DNA from: Reticulitermes lucifugus
Lineage: Eukaryota; Arthropoda; Insecta; Blattodea; Rhinotermitidae
DNA length: 64,000 nucleotides
NCBI GenBank assembly: GCA_026260175.1
Contig: JAKCWW010000016.1
Location: 131,674-195,673, forward strand
Reading direction: 5' to 3'
Part shown: positions 31,996-42,179 of the stretch, one piece after another
How the letters are laid out: each line of letters opens with the position of its first letter
How positions within the stretch are numbered: the first letter of the stretch is position 1
Notes under the pieces: generated by a model
Told to the model about the DNA's origin: nothing
What the model saw: only the letters and a program-made list of their open reading frames with translations
The model's database searches: none
Made by a program: the position numbers and the translations under genes

Positions 31996-32518
31996 ACCTA
32001 ATATCTTCCTTTATGGAAGAAAATGACGATTGAGCAGGAGGGATAATGGGCATCGCAATAGACTACAAGAAAACTGAAATTATTTTACGCCTATCATTTA
32101 GGCAGGTTCAGGAAGAAACAGAAAGTAATGTAGCATATGTACAGAACTTTGTAGGTCAGAATACGCAAAAAATGAAATAACTGTAATAATACTATTTAGG
32201 CGTATCAATATTCAACGGTTTCTGATGGTAATAAAACAAGTAACAATTCTGTGCTTAATGTGACACACAAAACTGTCCAATCACAAATTAAGGTTACTTG
32301 GTTTTTGTACTTTGTCCATCATCAGAACATAACGTTTCGTCAGCTGTCTGTAAATGGCAAGGTGGGGCGATGACTACTTAGTTGTGTCTTTTAGGAGAAC
32401 TGTTAATTAATTATTAGTCACAGAAAGCGTGACTAGTCAAAGTTATCAACATCTTACGAACTGAACACTATATTGAAATAACATCACACAACTTCGAAAG
32501 AGATAATGACAAGAATTT
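31996..32518. other. No gene; a CTGATGATGG stretch
   Basis: On the minus strand at about 32312-32330 there is a CTGATGATGGACAAAG tract reminiscent of the hammerhead 5' core, but no GAAAC follows it, so I do not call a ribozyme. Confidence 0.4.
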
Positions 32519-32613
32519 CTAATTACGTTCCTAAGTTTCAAAAACATTATCTAATCACGTTCCTAAGTTTCAGACAACATTATCTAATTACCTAAGTTTC
32601 AGACAAAATTATC
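32519..32613 (+). repeat. Short tandem repeat, ~32-bp unit, three copies
   Basis: The unit CTAATTACGTTCCTAAGTTT, then CAAAAACATTAT, is repeated three times. The third copy is shortened by 5 bases in the ACGTTCCTAAG part. Confidence 0.85.
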
Positions 32614-32639
32614 TCCAAACTACCAGCAGTCAGTACATC

Positions 32640-32860
32640 ATCCAAACACGCAACCTAAGTATATCGCATATGTAACCATCTAACTAGTTAACAATTCACC
32701 TACTTATTCATCCATCCAGTCACTGACCACCCAACACATCATCCACCCACACAAGCACATACACACACATAAATGGCACCCCCCCGGCCTACCCACACAC
32801 GCACCCACACATACCACACACACTCCCACCCACCCACTCACACTCTCACATATCTGTCCT
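32640..32860 (+). repeat. CA/CCA-rich low-complexity tract
   Basis: A purine-poor run of CATCCAACAC, CACCCACAC, ACACACACATA and CCCACCCACC motifs, densest at 32735-32850. There is no clean unit. Confidence 0.8.
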
Positions 32861-32969
32861 GGTAAATTAGCATCTTATAATCAGTGAATAAAATAACCAG
32901 CCACTCAGCCAAAATCAGGTGAACAAGTGCACGAATCCAGAAGCTGAACAGAAAGACTTTTTTCCCCCC

Positions 32970-33066
32970 TGCAGCAGCAAGCCGTGAGTGCAGGAGACTG
33001 CACAGAAGCTGAGCGTGTTGCTTCTCTTCGTACGGACGAGGAGCGCGCGAGTGCTAATGGCTACTG
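32970..33066 (+). other. GC-richer island with a possible repeat-protein relic
   Basis: The plus strand can be read as QAVSAGDCTEAERVASLRTD, EERASANGY, then a stop. The EAERVASLRTDEERASA part recalls the arginine/glutamate-rich heptad-like repeats (xRLAxxRxxEExRxAR) that I associate with helicase-bearing mobile elements in some arthropods. Sequence around it is CpG-rich compared with its flanks. Thirty residues are too few to be sure; it may be chance. Confidence 0.2.
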
Positions 33067-33595
33067 ACACACAGTTTTGATGGATCGGTTCTGGGCCTCC
33101 CTGTAACACAGCCACCCAGCTGCACATAGAGTAACACCATCTAAACCCACTAAGCGTTCAGGATCAGCCTCAATCAGCCTGGACAATACCTGTCGCTAGC
33201 TAGCAGTATGAAGCAATACAGGCCAGAAGGAGGGTGAGGGTGTTGAAGCAAACAGGCTACATAGATCTTACAATGTGATGTTGTCGGTTTATCGTGACTC
33301 TCTGCACATGCATACAAATAAACAAACTCGGTGAATGGCACTTACGTTAATATGAAAGCAAGTCTCAGATTATTTTATAAAGTAGGTCTTCTTAAAAATC
33401 ATTCTTGATATTTTCAAATGAACGATTTCTTCTTGCCGGTTTCTGGGTTTATTTTATCAACACAACTGATTTCGTGTAACAAAGACGTTTTTTGAAACTA
33501 ATACTTAATCTGCTGGTAAAGAAATTCTAACCTTATATGGAATTCCAAATTGTAAAGCCGTGTTTAGGGTCTAATACGACACCTTATATTTTGTT
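33067..33595. other. No feature seen
   Basis: No supported gene or repeat. Confidence 0.45.
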
Positions 33596-33690
33596 AAATG
33601 ATTCTACAGTTTCGGAGCATCCTGCTGCTCCATATCTGGGGCTACCTTGAAGATTGACGCAGCAGGTTCCCCCGAAACTTTCATAAATGT
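33596..33690. ncRNA. Head-to-head pair of decayed hammerhead-like motifs
   Basis: Minus strand (33601-33641): CCAGATATGGAGCAGCAGGA, then TGCTCCGAAACTGTAG, with a perfect 6-bp stem II GGAGCA/UGCUCC and the GAAAC box. The 5' core is degraded (CAGAUAU for CUGANGA-U). Plus strand (33650-33690): CTTGAAGATTGACGCAGCAG, then GTTCCCCCGAAACTTTC, with the core enlarged by one T. The outer flanks (AAATGATTCTACAG and its inverse) pair too. Confidence 0.5.
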
Positions 33691-33784
33691 TTACTAAAAT
33701 AAACTGCGTCATATCTCAGAAGGCAGTCATCTTGATACTGTCTTGCTATCTCAAGATTGTTATCATGCTCAGAGAAAACAAATA
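33691..33784. other. No feature seen
   Basis: Short spacer. Confidence 0.5.
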
Positions 33785-34010
33785 TTTAACCTTGCCTTGA
33801 GCTAGCTGAATCCATTCCACACATATCCACCCTATGTATTTGAGCTCCATCTTCGTAATTTATTTTCCACCTATGTAAACTTTCCGGCTCGATTCTTTCT
33901 TTCCTTCAGGTTTTCCGCTAAAATTTTGCATATACTTCTCATCTTTCCAGTGAGTGTTTCTTTTCTCGACTATCTGACTCCCGTGATTTCTTTAATGCCT
34001 ATTAATGTGA
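33785..34010 (-). mobile_element. LINE 3' region relic (AQDRDRWRA family)
   Basis: Minus strand: KILAENLKERKNRAGKFT, a stop, VENKLRRWSSNT, then after a frame change VEWIQLAQGK. This corresponds to the YRILVGKPEGRRPL...GGMDWIDL part of the 45405 copy, just upstream of the AQDRDRWRA end. Two stops and a frameshift are visible. The last ~20 codons and the 3' UTR are missing, so this is an internal fragment. Confidence 0.6.
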
Positions 34011-34139
34011 AAGATTTTAACATCTATGTAGGTCCACAGTGATATGAAAAACACGCAGAAGAATGTGGTCTTTGCTTACTTTAACTTACTTGCATATTAT
34101 TTTCATGGAGTGCTAAAAAATTCGCAAAAAATCTTCATT

Positions 34140-34240
34140 GAGTGTAGCCGATCCAACTGCCGAGCTTCGAACCTGCGACCTCTGGGTGCGAAGCAGGAGG
34201 GCTATTAATTGTGACGCAGTGTTGGATAGGAGTGATTTAT
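34140..34240 (-). mobile_element. tRNA-like SINE head or tRNA pseudogene
   Basis: The minus strand has GAGGTCGCAGGTTCGAAGCT (B-box-like) preceded by GCGTCACAATTAATAGCCCT (A-box-like). The cloverleaf stems do not close properly and no SINE body was identified, so it is an old head or a pseudo-tRNA. Confidence 0.4.
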
Positions 34241-35448
34241 AAAAGGGCGATTTAAGCGAAATCTTGAAATGTCAGGCTTAACGCAGGGCAATAAAAGTAT
34301 ATTTTTAATCTAGGATAGGCTTAGGTTTCGGTAAAGAGAAGGGGATGCAGTTGGAAATATGCTTGATAGAGCGTAGAAATTAGAGGAAAGTACACAACGA
34401 GCTTCAGCGTCGAGTTGTTCAACTGATGTAAGGTTAAATTAGGGCCATTTGAACACTTACCAGTAGTCATAACCTCTGAAATCATATGTTAAGGTTTTTA
34501 TTTTATATGTTAAGGTTTTTATTTTGTCAGCAAAGATTTGTTAAATTTTTAATCGGATCTGACATCAGACATGCGGGTTTATTAATCCTTGTACACTAGG
34601 CCTATGCATAAGGCGTAATAAAATTAATTCGTGTGCTTTTCTTGGATAAATATAATTAATAAACAACCTATTATTTTTTATTAATTTTGTAGAATATTCC
34701 ATCTTCTAATTTATTTTTTGAGCTTGTTTTCTTACTTATTTGACTTTAGTTTGTGTCGTAGAAGAGTGTTTATAATTATGTGATAATATTATGTGTTAGA
34801 AGCAAGCCTTAAGACGAGGGTCGATTCTGCTCCCCGAAAAGTAATGTTCCATGTACTAGACTTATATGAATTTGAATACATTAGACGATAGAAATAGTCC
34901 ACAAAGTTAATGAAATACCATCGCCAGGATCTTACAGCAAGCCTATTATTTTGTGTACTGGAGGAAATATAAAATTGTAAGGATCTATACTATATACAGG
35001 TCTACAGAACTACGTGTAATAGTAGGCCATTAATGAGAGGCGAAGCATTAATTTGGCGAAGGACAAGTCGTAATTCCTTGATCTATTGAAATGTAACTAT
35101 TCTCCAGTTGACATCGACGTAACTTTCCAAAAAACTTGAGTCGTCAGCAAAGCCGCGGTTTTATTTGATGGATTTTAAAATTTGGCTTATTGTCATCCAT
35201 TATCCCTTGCCATTATACCACATTATGACTGATAAAGGAAACTAATTCAGCTTACAAAAATAACGAGTAAATTTAACTTAGGCCCTGTTTTGGATAAATT
35301 ATTGTCTTTTTGGTGCAAATTTTGAGTTATTTGGGTAAAGACGGGGCCTTCGTACGAGGCTTTTAAAGCATCAACCCGAACGTACTTTAAATGTTCTTTC
35401 GTTTTGTTAAAGCAATAGGATATCCATGATTAAGTCTACCACTTTATA
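34241..35448. other. No gene; a 21-bp direct duplication
   Basis: ATATGTTAAGGTTTTTATTT is repeated twice back to back at about 34485-34528. Nothing else was recognised. Confidence 0.4.
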
Positions 35449-35620
35449 TCTGCACTCTTCTGGGATATTACGCAGTGTTGAGTGGTAGTTCTCCACCGAT
35501 GTTTCGGGACAACTTATCGGTTCCATCATCAAGGGTCAAGAACTACCACTCAACGTTGCGTAATATCCCAGAAGAGCGCAGATCTCAGCCACATCGCGGC
35601 AGAAGCCTGAAATCACACAA
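35449..35620. repeat. Foldback element with 44-bp arms and hammerhead-like core
   Basis: 35449-35492 (TCTGCACTCTTCTGGGATAT, then TACGCAGTGTTGAGTGGTAG) is the reverse complement of 35539-35582 with two or three differences. The 46-base loop holds, on the minus strand, TTGATGATGG and GTCCCGAAACATCGGT, a hammerhead-like core with damaged 5' box. The right flank to 35620 (CACATCGCGGCAGAAGCCTG, then AAATCAC) recurs inverted at 3992-4014, so the element extends beyond the arm on that side. Confidence 0.85.
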
Positions 35621-36689
35621 AGTTTATCACTTAATATGCTGGGTAATCGAAAGATCGTATACTGTATTGTTCTGCAGAGAAAATCGTAGCTTTGTGAAAT
35701 CTGACGCAAGCCGTATTAGTTCGTAGTGGTTATATTTGCTAGCCCGGTTAGTATGATGCATAAATGGCCTTTCACTTACAAGACGACATGTGAAACATGG
35801 ATTTGATTTTATTTATGTATCCTGGACTTTTCTTCTTGATACATTCAGAGAACAGCACTAAAGAAGGCTGGTGCAGAACAAAGTAGACAGGTCTTTATTT
35901 TTCCTGCCTCACGAACACTGATACATTACAACGTTGATATTCTACATCCCATTACATATTCCTCTGTTCAACCATAAGGTGGAAGGATTGTACAGTAGGA
36001 AACTTTGCAAGTTTCTATGACTCTGGTACAAATATATAAGGCTTGAGCGATGTCGCATAACGCTTGAAGGCATTAGAACAATCCAACTTTATCCAGGGTA
36101 ATGAAAATAATACTAAATTAAACATACTTAACAACACCATGATATTGATAGGGGGCAGTGGCAATCATACTACTATAGCCTATAGTGATATGGGAATTTT
36201 TACTATATTTTACAATCGTCATAAAAGTACCATGTTAATCGATAGGCCTACTTACTACTGTGGGAAATTTAATGTAAAAATCGACAAACCATAGTCTTTA
36301 GTAACTCTGAGAGAATATTAACAAGTGCTTATGCTACACCACGTTCAATTTCATGTTAAAAAAACAAGAAAGAAAAACGTTGTCATATGAATTTAAAACT
36401 ATTTGTGACGATTCCGACACTAAATATAATAACGCTATTTAATGCAGTTGGTTTTTACCTAAGATATTTCTTTATTTGCCGCTCACATGGTGATTGCGTT
36501 GAATGAGACTGTGGTACAGTTTTAGACAACATAGTCAGACCCTGATGTACCGTCGCATGTATAAATATTTTATTACATGAATATCAACAGCCAGTTTTAC
36601 GCTCCGGTTTTTTTACCCCTGGAGAAACAGCTCCAGTACCTGCTGGCTAGATGCTAGGAGGGTTCCAGAGCCGGTGCTGACATGTTCAC
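35621..36689. other. No gene or repeat recognised
   Basis: An open frame of 76 codons at 36064-36294 shows no family resemblance. Nothing else was seen. Confidence 0.4.
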
Positions 36690-37253
36690 GAAAAGAACAA
36701 GAGAGGAAATTTAGGTATAACCTAACATTGAGGCGCGTTCTAATAACCATTGTTGTAGTGGAAAATCAATAAATATTATATTTTATGAGTGTGTGTCTCT
36801 GTATTCTTTCCTTAGTTATCCAGCAACAAATCGCATTTTTTCTGGGCCGTGTCTTTTGTCATCTGTGGCCTGTCTGGCTCTACCATGATTTTCACATTAT
36901 CACATAAACGGCTAGACTTTCGTAAAGTAATTATTGAACATGAAATGTATGTTTAGATTTTATCTACTAATTTTTTGAAAAATTTTTCATCCTAATAAGA
37001 AATCAGTGAGATATTATCGTAAATGTACATACGTATTCGTGTAAAGTACCCGTTATTACTGTCAGATTTTAATCAAACTTTAATTTTCTGTAGGCTACAG
37101 AGTTTTGAAAAATCCTCAAATATCAAATTTAATTGAAGTCCTTCCATTGAGGGCCGAGCTGTTCTATGAGGAGAGACGGAAGGAAGGACGGACGCACGGA
37201 CGAACAGACACAATGAAGCTAATAGTTGCTTTTCGCAATTTTGCGAACACGCC
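36690..37253 (-). mobile_element. Family E dispersed element, near full length, inverted
   Basis: In inverted orientation it shows TGAGGCGCGTTCTAATAACC, GTGTGTGTCTCTGTATTC, AGTGAGATATTATCG, GTAAAGTACCCGTTATTACT, the CGGAAGGAAGGACGGACGCA microsatellite and a GCTTTTCGCAATTTTGCGAA end followed by CACGCCTAATAG. Order and spacing match 18262-18795, giving an element of about 530-560 bp. Confidence 0.7.
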
Positions 37254-37310
37254 TAATAGTCTCTTTCATATTGAGAATCAAATCTCAATCGTCCTGCCAC
37301 TATCCAGCCA

Positions 37311-37343
<33 letters not shown>

Positions 37344-37864
37344 TGTACCTAAGTTTCGTGTCTAAAGTAGTTTTCATGTACCTCATTTTGGCCCTTCTTT
37401 TATTTTAGCTCTAGATTTATATTAAATTCAGAAAAGAGCTTGGACACAGAAAGAATTCTTTGCATCATTGAATACCAGCCGAAACACCGACTGTCCTTCG
37501 TGTGCTTCAGTCTAATGACATTGTAGTAGGCCAAACTTGAAATAGTCTACGGCCGCTTCCTTCCCAATCCTTTCAAGTTCAACGTACCTGTTCATCCTCT
37601 CATACCACTCGACGCTAAAGAAACTCTGTGGTTTTAAAACCCTTGTTAAGTAACTGACGAACTGTCCATTTCAGCACGATGACAAATGGACGGAGGGTGA
37701 AGCACCATCTCCCTACGATCCTCCTTTCATTGTTCCAGCGAACGATCTTACGGCATGGGTAAACAAGGCTAATCTTTGCAACCATTTTGTTATTTTATGC
37801 ACGTCTTAATACGAACAATTGCCTGCCACCAATTTGCTGAACTCTTTTTATTCATATTCACATC
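37254..37864. other. No gene; TTAC microsatellite
   Basis: (TTAC)n at about 37313-37342. Nothing else was recognised. Confidence 0.45.
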
Positions 37865-38075
37865 GCTGCGAAGCGTCTGAAGTCACTTTGTTCATCCGTC
37901 TCTCCTATACACATGGAACTCTTAAGAACCGGTGAATGGATTTTCATGAAATACAATACTGTAGATTTTTACGAAAGGCACTCGAGTCATTTCAAGTTTG
38001 GTTAAAACTAGAATAAAACATGGAATGTTTTACATGACGACTTTGTGCACTTTACGTGCTTCTCCTGCATAACTC
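37865..38075 (+). mobile_element. Family E dispersed element, partial
   Basis: The CTGAAGTCACTTTGTTCATC start, the GAATGGATTTTCATGAAATA block and the AGTCATTTCAAGTTTGGTTA block follow the order at 20625-20790. The microsatellite is reduced to CCGTCTCTC and the remainder is lost. Confidence 0.55.
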
Positions 38076-38269
38076 GCTAAATACATGTATTTATCCTTAT
38101 GGTAGTGGTAGAAGTGGACGAAATAAGCATATTTTGTTTAATATATTTTTTCTTAAATTATTCGGCATTTGAAGTGTTTAAAGAAATGTGACATTGTGTG
38201 TACATTTCCAAAACTGTGCTTTGAAAACTGATTGCGAATATATGTCTACCCATTCTTCCATGAGAAGAA

Positions 38270-38320
38270 CGAAGTCGCCCCTGAAAGTGGAGACAGCATA
38301 TTTCTCCGAAACATCGAAAA
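38270..38320 (+). ncRNA. Decayed hammerhead-like motif
   Basis: CCCCTGAAAGTGGAGACAGC, then ATATTTCTCCGAAACATCGA. Stem II GGAGA/UCUCC and the GAAAC box are present. The 5' core is CUGAAAG, altered at two invariant positions. Assigned by resemblance to the other copies. Confidence 0.4.
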
Positions 38321-38948
38321 CCTTGATCAATCCCACAAGGTGTCAACACCCAAGAACACGATTGATGTCAACAGGTCTGTTAGTTCGGGAGTTAGGAAAC
38401 GTTTCCTTTTCGCTGGGCATGAAGGTGCATGCTCAGCTGTTCCGTGGCACAGAGTATGTGGAAAACATGCGTAGAGTATGTGGACGAGAAGTTATTGGCA
38501 TATGAACAAGGCTCCGTAGGGAACAGAGACGTCAGTTTGAGAGGCGAATGGAAACCTCGTGTTTAGAGAATAGAGCAGACCCCTACATCGTCTCTAAGCT
38601 GTCCGTTGCACAGAAACACAAACAACATAGTTTTCGCTCCCCACCCCCACCGCCCCCATCGGCGCTTCGTCCACTGGGCTCTCATCCATCATGGACGTGT
38701 CAGCCTCCCCCAACCATCTCTCTACAACCCCCAGTACCACCCACCCCAACAGGCAAGACTCTCTGTCCGTTATTTCAGCCACATGACATTTTTTCTAACC
38801 CCCCCACCCCCAACTTTATGTATTTTCTATTCCATCTCTACTTGATTTTCGCAGAGTATGTTGGCCTACACTTTTCATAATATCTGAGGAAAATACGGTT
38901 TTCTGATATAGGACAAATAATCCAAAAACCGAAGATAATGTTTATGAT

Positions 38949-38950
<2 letters not shown>
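38321..38950. other. No gene; C-rich pyrimidine tract
   Basis: 38636-38815 is unusually C-rich (runs such as CCCCACCCCCACCGCCCCC). A proline-rich open frame of about 110 codons (38548-38880) results from this composition. I see no domain in it, though a decayed retroelement gag or UTR could have such bias. Confidence 0.35.

Positions 38951-38987
<37 letters not shown>
38951..38987 (+). repeat. (ATA)n microsatellite
   Basis: Twelve uninterrupted AAT triplets. Confidence 0.95.
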
Positions 38988-39009
38988 GAGCAGGGTCATT
39001 CTTGAAAAC

Positions 39010-39190
39010 ACAGGATATGGGAGGCCTTTGGCCCCAGTGGCTTGTACGCACTGTCGAAGAAGGAGAATTTTGAAAATCTAATACTCGCTGAACTACTCAA
39101 GAAATTCCCTGCCTCTTACGTAACCCGATGGATTATTACCATGGTGAGAACCGCTTGCCACTTTTCCGTGCCCTGAGCTGAATTTATCCA
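39010..39190 (-). mobile_element. LINE 3' tail relic (AQDRDRWRA family)
   Basis: Minus strand: SAQGTEKWQAVLTMVIIHRV, T, a stop, then EAGNFLSSSASIRFSKFSFF. It aligns with [21 protein letters not shown], stop, NAGNFL. The W-A-V and AGNFL landmarks are kept. Confidence 0.6.
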
Positions 39191-39436
39191 GAAAACAATT
39201 TCACACCCTACTTCTGTAGCACTTTAACTCCCACTGGAAACTATATACACCACCTGCAGCAACGCTTATAATTTTTGCATTTTTTTTGAAAACCTGCATT
39301 TCCGTGTTTCATACGATTGTGGCGATAGGCCAAAATACTGGTTATTTCCCTAAATAGAGGTTGATTGACCTTTGTAGTGGAGACTGAATTTTTTCTTTTG
39401 TGAGATGATAATTGAAGTTTTATATACACTTTTATG
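39191..39436. other. No feature seen
   Basis: Spacer between LINE and SINE relics. Confidence 0.5.
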
Positions 39437-39630
39437 GGTTTATGCCAATGTCTTAGGCGGTTAGCTTCTCATGTCGGTGACCCATGTTCGACTCCGACTA
39501 GTTCAGTTAGTATTTGTGGTAGACAAAGTGGCAAAGAGACAGGGTTTTCTCCGAGTACTGCGATTTTATCTTGTCATTATCATGTTATCAGTGCCCCACA
39601 CTCATCTTCTTCTTCGAAACTGCTCTTAAC
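39437..39630 (+). mobile_element. SINE B
   Basis: Head ATGCCAATGTCTTAGGCGGT with a B-box-like CATGTTCGACTCCGACTAG, body GTATTTGTGGTAGACAAAGT, GAGACAGGGTTTTCTCCGAG and CATGTTATCAGTGCCCCACA, in SINE B order. The 3' end is unclear. Confidence 0.7.
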
Positions 39631-39840
39631 AGAGGGTAAAATATTGAAGTTTGTGGATCTTGAAACAATTCTGTTTTGCAAAGGGTAGGCTGCCCGCTTT
39701 CTGCCACTTAAAAGCCCCTGTCACTTAAAAGCTAGGTCCCTACATAGCTACTAGATCAGACGTGAATGCAACTGATTCCGATTAATAATAAAATTGATAG
39801 ATAATATATGTATTGGAAGTGATGTACTCGTATATTGAGT
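39631..39840. other. No feature seen
   Basis: Short AT-rich spacer. Confidence 0.5.
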
Positions 39841-39885
39841 GGAAGTACAACAATTCGTTTCACCGAAGCTTCATCCAAATTCGGC
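39841..39885 (-). ncRNA. Decayed hammerhead-like motif with compact stem II
   Basis: Minus strand: GGATGAAGCTTCGGTGAAAC, GAAUU, GU, U. The GAAAC box, an AC/GU stem III and U at the cleavage position are present, and the stem II loop contains UUCGG. The 5' core GGAUGA lacks the leading CU. A degenerate related copy of the neighbouring TTGGAAGTGATGTAC / GAGTGGAAGTACA motif lies just to the left. Confidence 0.35.
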
Positions 39886-40393
39886 TGTTGACTTTGAAAT
39901 TATATGCACACTACTGAAGAGTGGTTGAAAATGTGTAGGAACTGAGTTGACTTTCGAGTCTTTAAATTTTGTGCAGGCTTTCAGGAACTGCCTGCTACTT
40001 AAAGCAAACGGTGTTGCTAATTTTCTCAGTTCAATTTATACTCTCAGATGAATGGCCATTGGCCAAATATCGCAAGAACTTATTTAAATTCCACATATTT
40101 TTATAAAACAGACACTACAAACAACCTTGGCTTCATATTATTTGTCAGACTCCTAAAAAATTATTTTCTACTTGCAGTAGATATTATACTAGGCTTCAGT
40201 CTCATTCCAACTTTTATCGCGGTCCTTGCCTTCTGAAATGCAGTACAAACAACTTTTCTTTCTATTTTTATCTGACACCTTAGTACTGTGAAAATTCTCT
40301 CTATTCGTATTTGAGTTTCATAAAGCATACTTCTTCTTCTTTGAAAATATTTACTCTTGGTAGTATGTTTATGGTCCCTTGTTTAAAATAAAA
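39886..40393. other. No feature seen
   Basis: No supported gene or repeat. Confidence 0.45.
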
Positions 40394-40441
40394 ATCGGAA
40401 CAAAATGTTTTGGACGTAAGGTCCGCCTCCATCCTTAGTAA
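40394..40441 (-). ncRNA. Decayed hammerhead-like motif
   Basis: Minus strand: ACTAAGGATGGAGGCGGACC, TTACGTCCAAAACATTTTGT. The order of CUAAGGA, stem II GGAC..GUCC and a mutated GAAAC (AAAAC) box resembles 5139-5190. Two invariant positions are lost. Confidence 0.35.
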
Positions 40442-41039
40442 AAATATTAAAGGAAACGCCTCCTCAGTTATACCCGAGAGGAAAAGCTGTTATCAACCTC
40501 TGTATCCAGAGGTTCTAAGGCCTGAACCTGTTTCCGAAGTGCTTGTTGGAATTTGTTTTAACGCGGAGCAGGGAAAAAACTCCAATGAGAAAATGATTTC
40601 GAATAAAATAAAACATCATCAGAATCCTGTAGAATTGCGTATGTTTTGTATCCTGGATCTGAAGCGAAAGTTCTGACAGTTCTATCAAAATGCCCAGCAG
40701 TAGAACCAAATGTTGCGTGAAGGTTGAAGTTCCTAATATCAAATTTAGTCCTTCATGTTTGGTCCTCTCTCTACTACGTACTGAATACCAGTACTACAAA
40801 TGGTGTACCCGGTGACGTAGTACACAGAATTTACCATGACGTTCTTTACTTTCAGAATTCCACACGGTTTCACGGTACGCGCTTCAGTGTAGTTTCATTC
40901 ACGCCCGTAAGAAACTTGTGGCCCTTCCTGCGTCGACGTTCACGAAACTCATAAATGTTCAAAAACATTATGTTCAGAGCATTTACAGCGAATCTCAGAA
41001 AAATCTGACAATAAACGTGAAAAGTAGGAATAAAAATTT
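40442..41039. other. No feature seen
   Basis: Open frames on both strands are short and unassigned. Confidence 0.4.
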
Positions 41040-41510
41040 ATTTAAGCCCCTAAGTAAAATTTGGCTTTCACTAAGCCAATTTGCACGATAGGGCTACTTG
41101 AGTCACACATTAAATTTTTATGGATATCTCCTGTTTAAAATTTTATAAAAATAGGAAAAGAAATGTAGAAAGTACTGGCAAGAATTAATTTATGTCCCTA
41201 AGTAAAAGTATGGATTTCACTAAATCAATTTTCACGAAACTCGAACGGCGTAATATAAAGAACTTCTGTACCAAATTTTACCCAATTTCATCCATAAATA
41301 TGGAAATTACAGGTGGATACTTAACGCTCCTGAGTAAAGCATGACTGTCACGGTGCCATCACAAAACTCGAGCTTGCTCGATGTTTTGTAAAGAACTCAT
41401 ATACCGAGTTTCATGAGAATGCGACGAAAGCTTCAGTCGCTGATACTGCGTCACAAAAGAACAGACCGAGAGACAGAACTGACGGACGGACGGACGTGGT
41501 CTCCACATCA
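41040..41510 (+). repeat. Ancient tandem repeat, ~140-bp units, ending in a GACG microsatellite
   Basis: The block GCCCCTAAGTAAAATTTGGC at 41046 recurs as GTCCCTAAGTAAAAGTATGG at about 41193 and CGCTCCTGAGTAAAGCATGA at about 41326. Each is followed by TTTCACTAA and CAATTT-CAC-like sequence and a later CCAAATTTTACC or GAGTTTCATGAG block. The array ends with GACAGAACTGACGGACGGAC. Units have diverged strongly. The CATGAGAATG plus GACG ending recalls family E (18262) and may be a related architecture. Confidence 0.65.
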
Positions 41511-42179
41511 AGCGTCCTTTCTTAATTAGTGAATATCGCCAAGTGAGCATTAGGTTTGAGGAAATGTTCACACGGACTTTTCTGAGACATGCAGCTTTTA
41601 CAGCTTCGTAGGACAAAGCAACCCACACAACACTAAACATAAGCTAATCATAAGAAACTCGCAGGGAAGAAGCTGAGTGCAAGCAGTCCCTGTGTGTCTC
41701 CTTGATGTTTAGCAGATCTGTGATACAAAGAAGACAATTTATTAAGGAATATGCGTCAATGATTAGCTCCCGTATCTTCTTCTATGCCTACAGAATAACA
41801 CGCACCAAATTCAAGCCTATGACACGCAGAATGTCAAAGAGTGGCATTAGGAAATCTTGAAGAAATAGTTTTGCAACAAGTCCTTTCATCCTATCCTTAT
41901 TGTTGCTTCGTCATATGCAAATTATACCGCATATTGTTGTAGATGCTCTACAGCAAAGGAGCACTCTTTACGAATTTCAAACAAGTAAAAATAAATGTAT
42001 TTAATAAAAAGACTGTGGATTTATAAATTCACACAATGCAATTCTGAAATGTAATGCAATCACGGTTTTCCATAAAAATGGATTTGTGGATCATGACTGA
42101 TTTGTTTGTTTTAATACGATATTTTTATTGAATTTTTCATTTCTTTTGCTATGTGATATGGAATATATGCACAAGATTT
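41511..42179. other. No feature seen
   Basis: No supported gene or repeat. Confidence 0.45.

Noticed and set aside
32300-32345. CTGATGATGG on the minus strand as a hammerhead
   Set aside because: No GAAAC box follows; the nearby GTTTCG is on the wrong side.
38548-38880. Proline-rich frame of ~110 codons
   Set aside because: A product of a C-rich low-complexity tract; a gag-like origin was considered but no motif supports it.
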